From Oceanimonas pelagia (GTDB lineage Bacteria; Pseudomonadota; Gammaproteobacteria; Enterobacterales; Aeromonadaceae): 64,000 nt of DNA. The position numbers and the translations under genes were made by a program. Every line of letters begins with the position of its first letter. Positions within the stretch are counted from its first letter, which is position 1. Below, piece after piece: positions 17,855 through 28,398 of this stretch. The notes beneath the pieces are model-generated. The model saw nothing but the letters and a program-made list of their open reading frames with translations. It did not search any database and was not told the DNA's origin. The stretch lies in the NCBI RefSeq assembly GCF_030849025.1, contig NZ_CP118224.1, forward strand, positions 418,001-482,000. The letters are read 5' to 3'.

Positions 17855-18862
17855 ATGGCTAAACCCATCGTACTCAGCGGTGCCCAGCCCTCGGGCCAGC
17901 TGACCATAGGCAACTACATGGGCGCGCTGCGCCAGTGGGTGAAAATGCAGCAGGACTACGACTGCCTGTATTGCATCGTGGACATGCACGCCATTACCGT
18001 GCGCCAGGAGCCGCAGGCCCTGCGCGCCGCCTGCCTGGACGCCGCCGCCCTCTATCTGGCCATTGGCCTGGATCCGGAGCAGAGCACCATTTTTATTCAG
18101 TCTCACGTGCCCGAGCACGCCGAGCTGGCCTGGGTGCTCAACTGCTACACCCAGTTCGGCGAACTGTCGCGCATGACCCAGTTCAAGGACAAGTCCAGCC
18201 GCTATGCCGAAAACATCAACGCCGGCCTGTTTACCTATCCGGCGCTGATGGCCGCCGACATTCTGTTGTATCAGGCCAATCAGGTGCCGGTGGGCAACGA
18301 TCAGAAGCAGCACCTGGAGCTGACCCGGGACATCGCCTATCGCTTCAACCAGCTGTACGGTGACGTGTTCACCGTGCCCGAGCCCTTTATTCCCGAAGAC
18401 GGCGCCCGCATCATGAGCCTGCAGGATCCCACCAGGAAGATGTCGAAGTCGGATGACAACGCCAACAACTTCATCGGTCTGCTGGAAGATCCCAAGGCGA
18501 TCACCAAGAAGCTGAAGCGGGCCGTGACCGACTCCGAGGATCCGCCCGTGGTGCGTTTCGACACCGCGGAAAAGCCCGGCGTGTCCAACCTGCTGACCCT
18601 GATGGCCGGTGCCAGCGGCCGTTCCATTGCCGAGCTGGAGCAGCATTTTGAAGGCAAGATGTACGGCCACCTCAAGACCGAAACCGCCGAGGCGGTGCTG
18701 GCCATGCTTGCGCCCATTCAGCAGCGTTTTCACGAATTGCGGGAAGACGAAACCGAGCTGCGTCGCGTGCTGACGCTGGGCGCCGACAAGGCCCGGGCCA
18801 AGGCGGTGCAGACCCTCGACAGAGTGTATGATGTGATCGGCTTTGTGCCGCGGGTTCGCTGA
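17855..18862 (+). CDS. trpS: Tryptophanyl-tRNA synthetase
   Basis: A class I aminoacyl-tRNA synthetase of 335 residues. The HIGH-equivalent is in [13 protein letters not shown] and the KMSKS loop is complete ([13 protein letters not shown]). VDMHAITV and [13 protein letters not shown] are conserved substrate-binding segments. ACAAGGAACAAC precedes the ATG. It follows gph by 23 bases and ends at a strong terminator, closing the block that began at pilM. Confidence 0.97.
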   Translation: MAKPIVLSGAQPSGQLTIGNYMGALRQWVKMQQDYDCLYCIVDMHAITVRQEPQALRAACLDAAALYLAIGLDPEQSTIFIQSHVPEHAELAWVLNCYTQFGELSRMTQFKDKSSRYAENINAGLFTYPALMAADILLYQANQVPVGNDQKQHLELTRDIAYRFNQLYGDVFTVPEPFIPEDGARIMSLQDPTRKMSKSDDNANNFIGLLEDPKAITKKLKRAVTDSEDPPVVRFDTAEKPGVSNLLTLMAGASGRSIAELEQHFEGKMYGHLKTETAEAVLAMLAPIQQRFHELREDETELRRVLTLGADKARAKAVQTLDRVYDVIGFVPRVR

Positions 18863-18876
18863 ACCCATTCTGCCCG

Positions 18877-18911
18877 GGTTCCCGCGTTGTTCGGGCGCGG
18901 GAACCATTTTT
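18877..18911 (+). terminator. Terminator after trpS
   Basis: Ten-base perfect arms GGTTCCCGCG and CGCGGGAACC with a nine-base loop, followed by ATTTTT. Confidence 0.85.
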
Positions 18912-18979
18912 AAGCTTTTACCATCTAACTTTCAGGCTTCGGCCGTTATTCTGTTTCCTTACCGGAATTCACGTCATTA

Positions 18980-19192
18980 ATGAACGAACACATAGAGTCG
19001 ACTCAGGATCTGCAGGACAAGTATTACTGGCTGCGCAAGTTTCGCATGGCCAAAAATGACAAGACCCTGGAGCGCATGGTCTCCCGGGCCATTGACGATC
19101 ATCATCAGGAATCTTCGGTGGTGGCGGCCATCTACCTGGCCGAATGCCAGCGTGAGCGCGAGCTGAGTCTGGGCCGCTACCTCGACAGCTGA
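18980..19192 (+). CDS. Uncharacterised 70-residue protein
   Basis: I do not recognise this gene. The product is hydrophilic, probably all helical, with many charged residues (LQDKYYWLRKFRMAKNDKTLE, RERELSLGRYLDS). There is no signal peptide or membrane segment. It lies downstream of the trpS terminator with its own upstream region and is convergent with the acetoacetyl-CoA synthetase gene. Codon use resembles the neighbours, so it is probably a real gene. Function is unknown. Confidence 0.6.
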   Translation: MNEHIESTQDLQDKYYWLRKFRMAKNDKTLERMVSRAIDDHHQESSVVAAIYLAECQRERELSLGRYLDS

Positions 19193-19221
19193 GCCCTGTC
19201 GCAGAGCCGAGGTAGCCGGGC

Positions 19222-21170
<1,949 letters not shown>

Positions 21171-21174
<4 letters not shown>

Positions 21175-22163
21175 GCCGCCGGCCCCCGGTAGCGTACCAG
21201 TTGCTGATCGATGGCGCCGAAAATGGAGTGACCGTCGTCGTCGAGCATTTCCAGGCGAACCCGATCGCCAAAGCGCATAAAGGGAGTGCTGGCGCTGCCG
21301 GTGCTGATGATTTCACGGGTGCGGCGCTCGGCAATGCAGCAGGCGCCGGTGGTTTCATCCCGGTTGGAGACGGTGCCCGAGCCGATGATGGTGCCGGCGC
21401 CCAGCCGCCGGCTCAGGCAGGCATGGGCAATCAGCCGGTCAAAGCCAAAGGTCATGTCGGTGCCGGCATGGGGGGCGCCGAACAGGGTGCCATTCAGGCT
21501 AACCTGCAGCCGGTGCTGCACCCGGCCCTGGTGCCAGTGGTGGCCCAGCTCGTCGGGAGTGACCGCCACCGGCGAGCAGGAGGTGGCGGGCTTGGACTGG
21601 AAAAAGCCAAAGCCCTTGGCCAGCTCCGCCGGGATCAGATTACGCAGCGATACGTCGTTCACCAGCATCAGCAGCCGCACATAAGGCAGGGTGTGGCGTT
21701 CCCCGGTGCCCATGGGCACATCAGCGGTGATCACCGCCACTTCCCCTTCAAAGTCGATGCCCCAGGCTTCGTCGGCCAGGGCAATGTCGTCGCGAGGGCC
21801 GAGAAAGCCGTCGGACATGCCCTGGTACATCAGCGGATCGCTCCAGAAGTTGGGCGGCATCTCGGCGCCCCTGGCCTTGCGCACCAGCTCGATATGGCTG
21901 ACATAGGCACTGCCGTCGGCCCACTGATAGGCCCGGGGCAGGGGCGCGGCGCAGGCCTCGGGATGGAAGTCAAAGGCGTGCTGGTGCCCGTTCCGGTTCA
22001 GTTGCTGGTAAAGGGCGCGCAGGGGCCGCTCGCATTCGTCCCAGTGGTCGAGAGCGGCCTGCAGGGTGGGAGCCACCCCCTCGGCGCTGCAGGCCCGGCG
22101 CAGATCCCGGGACACCACCACCAGGCTGCCATCGCGTCCTTGCTTGAGTGAGGCCAGTTTCAC
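21171..22163 (-). CDS. Fumarylacetoacetate hydrolase family protein
   Basis: Probably cleaves fumarylacetoacetate to fumarate and acetoacetate. The FAH fold covers residues from about 70 onward, with GIDFEGEVAVITADVP providing acidic metal ligands, and GTGTVSNRD-like residues in GSGTVSNRD. The GTG start (complement of 22161-22163) is chosen because AAGGAGGAAAGC lies just upstream and it matches the MKLASL-type family start. The product has 330 residues. It lies between hmgA and acetoacetyl-CoA synthetase in one operon. No maleylacetoacetate isomerase gene is present here. Confidence 0.88.
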
Positions 22164-22183
22164 GCTTTCCTCCTTGGTTCGCA

Positions 22184-23323
22184 CTATGTGGCTTGAGTCG
22201 CACCTTGCCAGGAATGCACATAATCGGTGTTTTCCACCCCCGGCGGCAGTTCGGCCAGGTGCAGGGGCTGACGGCTGTCGATCATCACCGCCACCTCATC
22301 GGTTTCGCGGCGGCTGGCCTGGTTGCCGGCGGCCAGGGCCTTGGGATGGGGGCCATGGGTAAAGCCGCAGGGGTGCCAGGTGATCATGCCGGCGTCGATA
22401 TTGTCGCGGCTGAAAAAGTTGCCCTGGTGATAAAAGATCACCTCGTCGTAATCGTCGTTATTGTGGAAAAAGGGCACCTTGAGCGCGCCGGGGTCCGACT
22501 CCATGGGGCGGGGCACAAAGGTGCAGATCACGAAGTCGTCGGCCACCCAGGTGCTGTGGGCCGAGGGTGGCAGGTGATAGCGGTGGCTCATCAGCGGCCG
22601 TATGTCCCGCCAGTTGAGCCTGAGTACGGTGAGATCCCCCTTCCAGCCAATGGCGTCCAGCGGATTGAACGGATAGGTGATGGTGTTCAGTTGCCCCCGG
22701 GCCTTGAGCCTGACCTGCCACTCGCCGGGGGCTTCGGCCTGGCGGGCAAACTCGTCGTCGAGGTGCGGATGATCCAGCACACCGGGATCAAAAATGGCAT
22801 GGCGCCCCGCCGGGCCCCGATCGGCCAGCCGGTAGCTGCCATGGGTGGCCTCGATCATCAGCAGGGTGACCGGCTCGGCGGGCTCAATGCGCCAGCTGGT
22901 GGCGCGGGGCAGCACCAGATAGTCCCCTTCACGGAAGGGCAGCCGGCCATAGTCGCAGAACAGCACGCCGCGGCCCCGGTGCACAAACAGGCAGTCGTCG
23001 CCGTCGCCGTTGCGCACCAGGTGATCCATGGCGGTCCGGCAGCACCACAGGCGAAGGCTCAGGCGTTCGTTATAGAGCAGCGGGGCGGCATCCCAGGGCG
23101 AAGGCCCCGGCGTGGGCAGCCGGTTGGTGTCGAGGGCGCGGGGGCGCAGCGGTCCGTCCCACTGGCTCCAGCCGGTGGGTGGATGACGGTGATACATGTG
23201 GCTGGCCGGGCCAAAGAACCCGTCCTTGCCGATTTCCCGTTCAAAGCTGCCGGCGGGCAGGTCGCAGTGGGCCTGGCGCGCGTACTCCCCTTCCTGCAGG
23301 GGAAAGGACACTCTGTCTTTCAT
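22184..23323 (-). CDS. hmgA: Homogentisate 1,2-dioxygenase
   Basis: A non-heme iron enzyme that opens the ring of homogentisate in tyrosine and phenylalanine degradation. It has 379 residues, the shorter type found in marine gammaproteobacteria. Iron-site regions appear in HNNDDYDEVIFYHQGNF and WHPCGFTHGPHP. It is first in the operon with fumarylacetoacetase and acetoacetyl-CoA synthetase, and divergent from a MarR regulator 126 bases away. Loss of this step leads to pyomelanin in many bacteria. Confidence 0.9.
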   Translation of the reverse strand: MKDRVSFPLQEGEYARQAHCDLPAGSFEREIGKDGFFGPASHMYHRHPPTGWSQWDGPLRPRALDTNRLPTPGPSPWDAAPLLYNERLSLRLWCCRTAMDHLVRNGDGDDCLFVHRGRGVLFCDYGRLPFREGDYLVLPRATSWRIEPAEPVTLLMIEATHGSYRLADRGPAGRHAIFDPGVLDHPHLDDEFARQAEAPGEWQVRLKARGQLNTITYPFNPLDAIGWKGDLTVLRLNWRDIRPLMSHRYHLPPSAHSTWVADDFVICTFVPRPMESDPGALKVPFFHNNDDYDEVIFYHQGNFFSRDNIDAGMITWHPCGFTHGPHPKALAAGNQASRRETDEVAVMIDSRQPLHLAELPPGVENTDYVHSWQGATQAT

Positions 23324-23449
23324 CCCGGCCTCCCGTCTTGAACATTACCCTACTCACTATAGCCTTCTTGCCGTGTTGTGGCGGCCCCTTAAAGCGTTGG
23401 CGGAAAATGGTTACACTGCGTACCTTCACGGAGCGACAGGAGTGACCCC

Positions 23450-23896
23450 ATGGATGACAAGGACGAGTTTGAACTGGAACGCTTTCTTCCCTACAAACTG
23501 ATGCAGGTGGCGGAGCGGGTGAGCAGCGAGCTGGCGGTGTTTTACCGCAAGGAATTCGGCATTACCCGGCCCGAATGGCGGCTGCTGGCGGTGCTGGGTC
23601 AGGGCAAGGCCCGCATAGCCCGCGAGCTGGTCGAGCTGACCTGCATGGACAAGGTCAAGGTATCGCGGGCGCTGCAGGGGCTGGAAGACAAGGGGGTGAT
23701 TCGGCGCAGCCCCAGCCCCGGGGATCAGCGCGCTGCCCGCATTGCCCTGACCCGGGAGGGCCTGGCGTTGTATCGGCGCATGGTCCCCAGAGTGCTGGAA
23801 TGGGAGGCCCGGCTGGCTCAGGGGTTGCCGGAGAGCGACACCCGTGCCCTGCTCGGCTCTCTGAATCTGCTGTTGGAGCGGCTGGATCGCATGTAA
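23450..23896 (+). CDS. MarR-family regulator, probably of the hmg operon
   Basis: A winged-helix repressor of 148 residues: dimerisation helices at both ends, RPEWRLLAVLGQGKARIARELVELTCMD with the recognition helix KVKVSRALQGLE, and the wing with RRSPSPGDQRAARIALT. Divergence from hmgA suggests it controls aromatic catabolism, perhaps sensing homogentisate or a relative. A STAS-like gene follows 61 bases later. The inducer cannot be told from sequence. Confidence 0.85.
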   Translation: MDDKDEFELERFLPYKLMQVAERVSSELAVFYRKEFGITRPEWRLLAVLGQGKARIARELVELTCMDKVKVSRALQGLEDKGVIRRSPSPGDQRAARIALTREGLALYRRMVPRVLEWEARLAQGLPESDTRALLGSLNLLLERLDRM

Positions 23897-23957
23897 CCCC
23901 GGGGGAGACGAGCAGGCTTATACTTACAGCCACACTCACCGGTTAAAGGAAGAGATC

Positions 23958-24350
23958 ATGCTCAACGCACACGGAATGGAAGTGGAGATCACGCGGCAGG
24001 ACGACCATACCCTGCGCCTGCACCTGCGTATTTTCGGTGATATCGCCTATGACGACTTCAGGGAAATGGAGCGGCATCTGGAGCGAGAGCTGGCCACCAT
24101 GGAGCAGCCACGGATTCTCGCGCTGGTGGACCTGACCGGCTTCAGTGGCTGGGAGGCGCGGGCCTTCTGGGAAGACATTCGCTTTACCCAAAAGCACGGC
24201 GACGAATTCAGCCGGCTGGCCATTGTGGGCTGCAATCTCAAGGAAAAGATCATGGCCACCCTGGTGGACTGGTTCATGCTGGGCAGCCAGGTGGAATATT
24301 TTGAAAGCCGCCGCGAGGCCGAGGCCTGGCTCGACGGCGAGCAGCCCTGA
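23958..24350 (+). CDS. SpoIIAA/STAS-like protein
   Basis: A 130-residue cytosolic protein with alternating strands and helices: LHLRIFGDIAYDDF, RILALVDLTGFSGWEARAFWED, RLAIVGCN, and MLGSQVEYFES near the end. This pattern is that of the SpoIIAA-like family (formerly DUF3478), whose members bind lipophilic ligands or act in stress responses; the role here is unknown. AAAGGAAGAG precedes the ATG. Confidence 0.75.
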   Translation: MLNAHGMEVEITRQDDHTLRLHLRIFGDIAYDDFREMERHLERELATMEQPRILALVDLTGFSGWEARAFWEDIRFTQKHGDEFSRLAIVGCNLKEKIMATLVDWFMLGSQVEYFESRREAEAWLDGEQP

Positions 24351-24489
24351 CGACCGCTTTGGTCGCAGGAGCGTGCCGGGACTCGGGTGTCGCCACGGGC
24401 GGCCCGGGTATTCCCCGGCGGGCTATTGAGATTCGGCCGCAAGCTGGCAGAATTCATGGCGTTTTCCATTCATTTCGGGGTGTTTATTT

Positions 24490-25653
24490 ATGCGCTTTTA
24501 TCAAACCGGGCTGACCCTGCTGGCGGCGTTGGTCCTCTCCGCCTGTGCCTCGAGGGGGGGCGATGCCGGCCTGGCTTCCGCCACTCTGGAGCTGACCCGT
24601 GGCCCCACCTTTATTGAAGGTGGCAATGCCCGTGGCGAGCAGGACATTACGGTGCGCACACCGCACTTTGCCTTTGCCGTCAGCGCCGACAGCGGCGCCC
24701 TGGTGGATCTGGCGCTGGTCAGCAACGGCCGTTACGGGCCGGATCTGGTGCAAAGCCTCGACGTGGTGCCCGGCGAGGGCGAGCTGGCGCCGGCGCACCT
24801 TCGGGTGGTGGAGCAAAACGAGCGCCGGCTGGTGATTGAGCTGGAGCGGCGCTGGCATGGCCAGCCGGTGCTCAGCCGTTACGAGGTGAACCGGGATGAC
24901 GCCGGCATTCGGCTGTCCGCCCGGCTGCCTCAGGGCGAGGCCCGTTTGGCCGGCTACCGCCTGCTACGCAACGAGGCCGCCGCGCCGCTGGCCGCCGGCT
25001 ACAATGACATGCCCAACATGGTGCAGGCCCACTGGACCGCGGCCAGCCTGCACAATGAACTGGGCATTTTGTATAAAAGCGATGATCTGCGCCAGCAGCG
25101 CAAGGGCGGCGAGGTCAGTGCCTGGCTCAGTGCCGGTTCACTGGGAGCCCTGAGTACCGACAAGCCGTTGTATGCCGGCCAGGGCCAGGCCGAGCTGGCG
25201 CTGCTGGAGCTGAGGCCGGTGACCGAGGGTTTTGAGGCACGGCTGCAGGCCCTGCGCCAGCGCTGGAGCCGGGGGGAAAAGGTGTATCTGGGCGGAGGAA
25301 ACGGCAAGCTGTATGCCTACACGCCCAAGGGCCGGCTCAGCGCCGACTTTGCCAGTGCCGCCAGCCAGGGCCACAGTTTCCTGAGCTTTGGCCCCCAGGT
25401 GTATCCGGTGACCACCAACTTCGGCGGTACCGCCAAACCTTTCAGTGAAAGCCAGGTGGAATTCCGCTCCGACATCGGCCTGGCGCGGGCCGAGGTCTGG
25501 CTCGACGGCAAACAGGTGGCCGGCTGGAAAATCAACGGTGCCAAGTGGTTCAGAACCGGTGTGCCGGTGCCGCCCAACCACACCTGGATGCAGTGGGTGG
25601 TGGAAGACCGCGAGGGCAAACGGGCCTACTCCAACCCCATCTGGATCGAGTAA
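24490..25653 (+). CDS. Uncharacterised lipoprotein with C-terminal beta domain
   Basis: A predicted lipoprotein of 387 residues with lipobox LSAC (Cys19). The first 250 residues are strand-rich and of no family I can name; the ITVRTPHFAFAVSADSGAL segment vaguely recalls the periplasmic beta domain of YidC. The last 100 residues (SFLSFGPQVYP, ARAEVWLDGK, RAYSNPIWIE) resemble the C-terminal beta domain of CehA/McbA-type metallohydrolases, but the PHP metal-binding histidines are absent. It stands alone and ends at a terminator. Confidence 0.6.
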   Translation: MRFYQTGLTLLAALVLSACASRGGDAGLASATLELTRGPTFIEGGNARGEQDITVRTPHFAFAVSADSGALVDLALVSNGRYGPDLVQSLDVVPGEGELAPAHLRVVEQNERRLVIELERRWHGQPVLSRYEVNRDDAGIRLSARLPQGEARLAGYRLLRNEAAAPLAAGYNDMPNMVQAHWTAASLHNELGILYKSDDLRQQRKGGEVSAWLSAGSLGALSTDKPLYAGQGQAELALLELRPVTEGFEARLQALRQRWSRGEKVYLGGGNGKLYAYTPKGRLSADFASAASQGHSFLSFGPQVYPVTTNFGGTAKPFSESQVEFRSDIGLARAEVWLDGKQVAGWKINGAKWFRTGVPVPPNHTWMQWVVEDREGKRAYSNPIWIE

Positions 25654-25670
25654 CCCCTTGTATTCTCAGC

Positions 25671-25697
25671 AGGCCGGCCATGCCGGCCTCTTTTTTT
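25671..25697 (+). terminator. Terminator after the lipoprotein gene
   Basis: AGGCCGGC-CAT-GCCGGCCT hairpin followed by C and seven T residues. Confidence 0.85.
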
Positions 25698-25857
25698 CGG
25701 CCCGGCCGTGGCGGCGAGTGCAGCAAAAGGGTAAATGGTATTCGTTCTTGTTTCCAGTTAAGTTTAATTAAATCAGTAACTTATATTTGCACTGCATTTG
25801 AAAAAATCCCCACGGGAGTCTATCCTTAAGCCCATTATTCAAAGGGGAGAAGTGGTT

Positions 25858-26322
25858 ATGAAAGGCGACAAGAAAGTCATTGAGTACCTCAACCAGGTAC
25901 TCAGCATCGAACTGACCTCCATCAACCAGTATTTTCTGCATGCCCGCATGTTCAAGAACTGGGGGCTCAGCCAGCTTAACGAGCGGGAATACAAAAAGTC
26001 GATCAAGGACATGAAACAGGCCGATGAGCTGATTGAGCGCATTCTGTTTCTGGAAGGCCTGCCCAACCTGCAGCACCTTAACCGGCTGCGCATTGGCGAA
26101 AACACCGAAGAAATGCTCGGTTGTGACCGCCAGCAGGTGGAAGAGCAGCTGCAGGTGCTGAAAGAAGCCATCGCCTATTGCGAGTCGGTGCAGGATTACG
26201 TGTCCCGCGAGCTGCTGTGCGGACTGGAAGAATACGAGGAAGGCCACCTCGACTGGATTGATACCCAGCTCGACCTGATCGGCAAGATCGGCCTTGAGAA
26301 TTACCAGCAGTCACAACTGTAA
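25858..26322 (+). CDS. Bacterioferritin, heme-binding type subunit
   Basis: A four-helix iron-storage protein of 154 residues. By alignment with E. coli Bfr it has Met52, the axial heme ligand, but its diiron site is altered: Glu18, Glu127 and His130 are kept while residue 51 is Asp, 54 is Gln and 94 is Val. Ferroxidase activity is therefore doubtful. The ATG at 25858 ([11 protein letters not shown]) matches the family and has an AAAGGGGAG site; the longer frame is rejected. The partner subunit gene follows after 12 bases. Confidence 0.92.
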   Translation: MKGDKKVIEYLNQVLSIELTSINQYFLHARMFKNWGLSQLNEREYKKSIKDMKQADELIERILFLEGLPNLQHLNRLRIGENTEEMLGCDRQQVEEQLQVLKEAIAYCESVQDYVSRELLCGLEEYEEGHLDWIDTQLDLIGKIGLENYQQSQL

Positions 26323-26334
26323 CGGAGCCAGAAC

Positions 26335-26802
26335 ATGAAAGGTAACCAGCAAATTATTGCCGCACTTAACGAGCTGCTGGCCGGCGAGCTGAGCGCCATG
26401 GATCAGTACTTTATTCATTCCCGCATGTATGAAGACTGGGGACTGACCAAGCTGTATGAACGCATCGATCACGAATTTGAGGACGAAAAGGGCCATGCAG
26501 CCAAGCTGATTGAACGCATTCTGTTTCTGGAAGGCACCCCCGACATGGTCACCCGGGTACCGCTCAGTATCGGCAAGGACGTGCCCTCCATGCTGCAGAG
26601 TGATCTGAACCTGGAGTACAAGGTCATTGAGGATCTGCGCAAGGTCATGGCCCTGTGCGAAAAAGAGCAGGACTATCAGACCCGCGACATGCTGCAGGTG
26701 CTGCTGGCCGACACCGAAAACGATCACACTCACTGGCTGGAGCAGCAACTGGGCCTTATTCAGCGCATTGGCCTGCCCAACTACCTGCAGTCGCAGATGT
26801 AA
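26335..26802 (+). CDS. Bacterioferritin, ferroxidase type subunit
   Basis: A second bacterioferritin of 155 residues. It has the complementary pattern: Glu18, Glu51, His54 and Glu94 are present and an E-x-x-H pair (128 and 131, after a one-residue insertion) replaces Glu127/His130. The heme-ligand position 52 is Lys. It probably assembles with the upstream subunit into mixed 24-mers, one subunit oxidising iron and the other binding heme for release. Mixed Bfr pairs of this sort are known in Neisseria and other proteobacteria. Confidence 0.92.
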   Translation: MKGNQQIIAALNELLAGELSAMDQYFIHSRMYEDWGLTKLYERIDHEFEDEKGHAAKLIERILFLEGTPDMVTRVPLSIGKDVPSMLQSDLNLEYKVIEDLRKVMALCEKEQDYQTRDMLQVLLADTENDHTHWLEQQLGLIQRIGLPNYLQSQM

Positions 26803-26845
26803 GCCCTTCCCTTCGCACGCGTGGTCATTTTGCCTGCGCGTGCCG

Positions 26846-28291
26846 TTATTTCCCGCCCAGCAGGGATCCCAGCAAGCCGCGTGCCAGGCGCTGTCCCAGC
26901 TGGCTGCTCATGCTGCGCAGGGCGCTCTTGGCCATGCTTTCCAGCAGTGAGTCCGCTTGTCGCCGCGCCGGTGCCGGAGCTTGCGGCGCTGTCTCGGCCG
27001 GGGTGGCCGCCAGCCGCCGCGCCAGCATTTCAAAGGCCGAATCCCGATCCAGGCTTTGCTCGTAGCGGCCAGCCAGGGGCGACTGTTGCAACCTGAGCCG
27101 GCGCTCGTCCGCACTCAGGGGGCCAATACGGGATTCCGGCGGACAGATCAGGGTGTGCTGCACCATGGTGGGGGAGCCTTTTTCGTCCAGCACCGAGATC
27201 AGGGCCTCGCCCACGCCCAGCCGGGTGATGGCGGCCTGAGTATCAAACGCCGGATTGGGCCTGAAGGTGCGGGCCGCCGTGCGCACAGCCTGCTCGTCCT
27301 TGGGAGTAAAGGCGCGCAGGGCGTGCTGAATGCGGTTGCCGAGCTGACCCAGTACCGGCTCGGGAATGTCCTGCGGACTCTGAGTAATGAAGTACACCCC
27401 CACGCCTTTGGAGCGGATCAGCCGCACCAGCTGCTCCACCTTGTCGAGCAGGACCCGGGGGGCGGTATCGAACAGCAGATGAGCCTCGTCGAAGAAGAAC
27501 ACCAGCTCGGGCCGCTCGCCATCGCCCCGCTCCGGCAGGTTTTCAAACAGCTCGCTCAGCAGCCACAACAGCAGGCTGGCGTACAGGCGCGGCCTTTGCA
27601 TCAGCCGGCGGGCGTCGAGAATGCTGACCACGCCCTGGCCGGAAAACTCCCGTTGCATCAGATCCGGCAGTTGCAGTGAGGGCTCGCCAAAAAAGTGTTC
27701 GGCCCCTTCCTGCTCCAGCACCAGCAGACGCCGTTGAATGGTGGCCAGGCTGTTGGCGGGCAGGTGGCCGTAGCGTGGCCCCAGTGCCTTGCCGTTTTCC
27801 ATCACCCAGCCCAGCAGGGCGCGCAGATCCTTGAGATCCAGCAACAGCAGACCCTCGTCATCGGCAATGCGGTAACAGGCGTACAGCAGGCTGGTTTGGG
27901 TGTCGTTCAGAGCCATAGTGTTGGCCAGCAGCAGCGGCCCCAGCTCGGACAGGCTGGCCCGCACCGGGTGGCCGCTTTCGCCGAACAGATCCCACAGCAG
28001 GGTGGGCACAGCGCGGGGCTGGTAATGTGAGTATGACAAGAGCGCCAGCCGCTCGGACACCTTGCCGCTGGTGCCGGCGGCGGCTGCCAGCCCCGACAGA
28101 TCGCCCTTGGCGTCGGCCACAAACACCGGGGTGCCGGCGCGGGAAAAGCCTTCCGCCAGTCGTTGCAGGGTCACGGTTTTGCCGGTGCCGGTGGCGCCGG
28201 TGATCAGACCATGGCGGTTGGCCATGGGCAGGTACAGCTCAACGGGCTGCTGCGCCCGGGTGCTGCCAAGATAGAGGCGGGGGCTGTTCAT
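26846..28291 (-). CDS. YjgR-like HerA-family ATPase (DUF853)
   Basis: A soluble P-loop ATPase of 481 residues. Walker A is GATGTGKT (residues 32-39) and Walker B LVFFFDEAHLLF; an arginine-finger-like region follows. The C-terminus is low-complexity with a glycine/leucine tail. The family (E. coli YjgR) is related to the HerA/FtsK translocases but its physiological role is not established. It is downstream of putP on the same strand but separated by the putP terminator. Confidence 0.85.
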   Translation of the reverse strand: MNSPRLYLGSTRAQQPVELYLPMANRHGLITGATGTGKTVTLQRLAEGFSRAGTPVFVADAKGDLSGLAAAAGTSGKVSERLALLSYSHYQPRAVPTLLWDLFGESGHPVRASLSELGPLLLANTMALNDTQTSLLYACYRIADDEGLLLLDLKDLRALLGWVMENGKALGPRYGHLPANSLATIQRRLLVLEQEGAEHFFGEPSLQLPDLMQREFSGQGVVSILDARRLMQRPRLYASLLLWLLSELFENLPERGDGERPELVFFFDEAHLLFDTAPRVLLDKVEQLVRLIRSKGVGVYFITQSPQDIPEPVLGQLGNRIQHALRAFTPKDEQAVRTAARTFRPNPAFDTQAAITRLGVGEALISVLDEKGSPTMVQHTLICPPESRIGPLSADERRLRLQQSPLAGRYEQSLDRDSAFEMLARRLAATPAETAPQAPAPARRQADSLLESMAKSALRSMSSQLGQRLARGLLGSLLGGK

Positions 28292-28342
28292 GGGTGGTGT
28301 CCGTTAACGGGAAGAACAGCCACAAGCTTAGCCAATGGCGTC

Positions 28343-28369
28343 AAAAAAGCCCGGCGAATAGCCGGGCTT
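28343..28369 (-). terminator. Terminator of putP
   Basis: On the minus strand AAGCCCGGC-TATTC-GCCGGGCTT is followed by a T run. Confidence 0.85.
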
Positions 28370-28398
28370 GTATCACCACACCAGGATGGTTGACTTGC

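Noticed and set aside
23398-23415. TyrR box in the hmgA-marR intergenic region (TGGCGG-N6-GTTACA)
   Set aside because: Only the right half is good (5 of 6) and the left half keeps just TG. Too weak, and a MarR regulator is the more likely controller.
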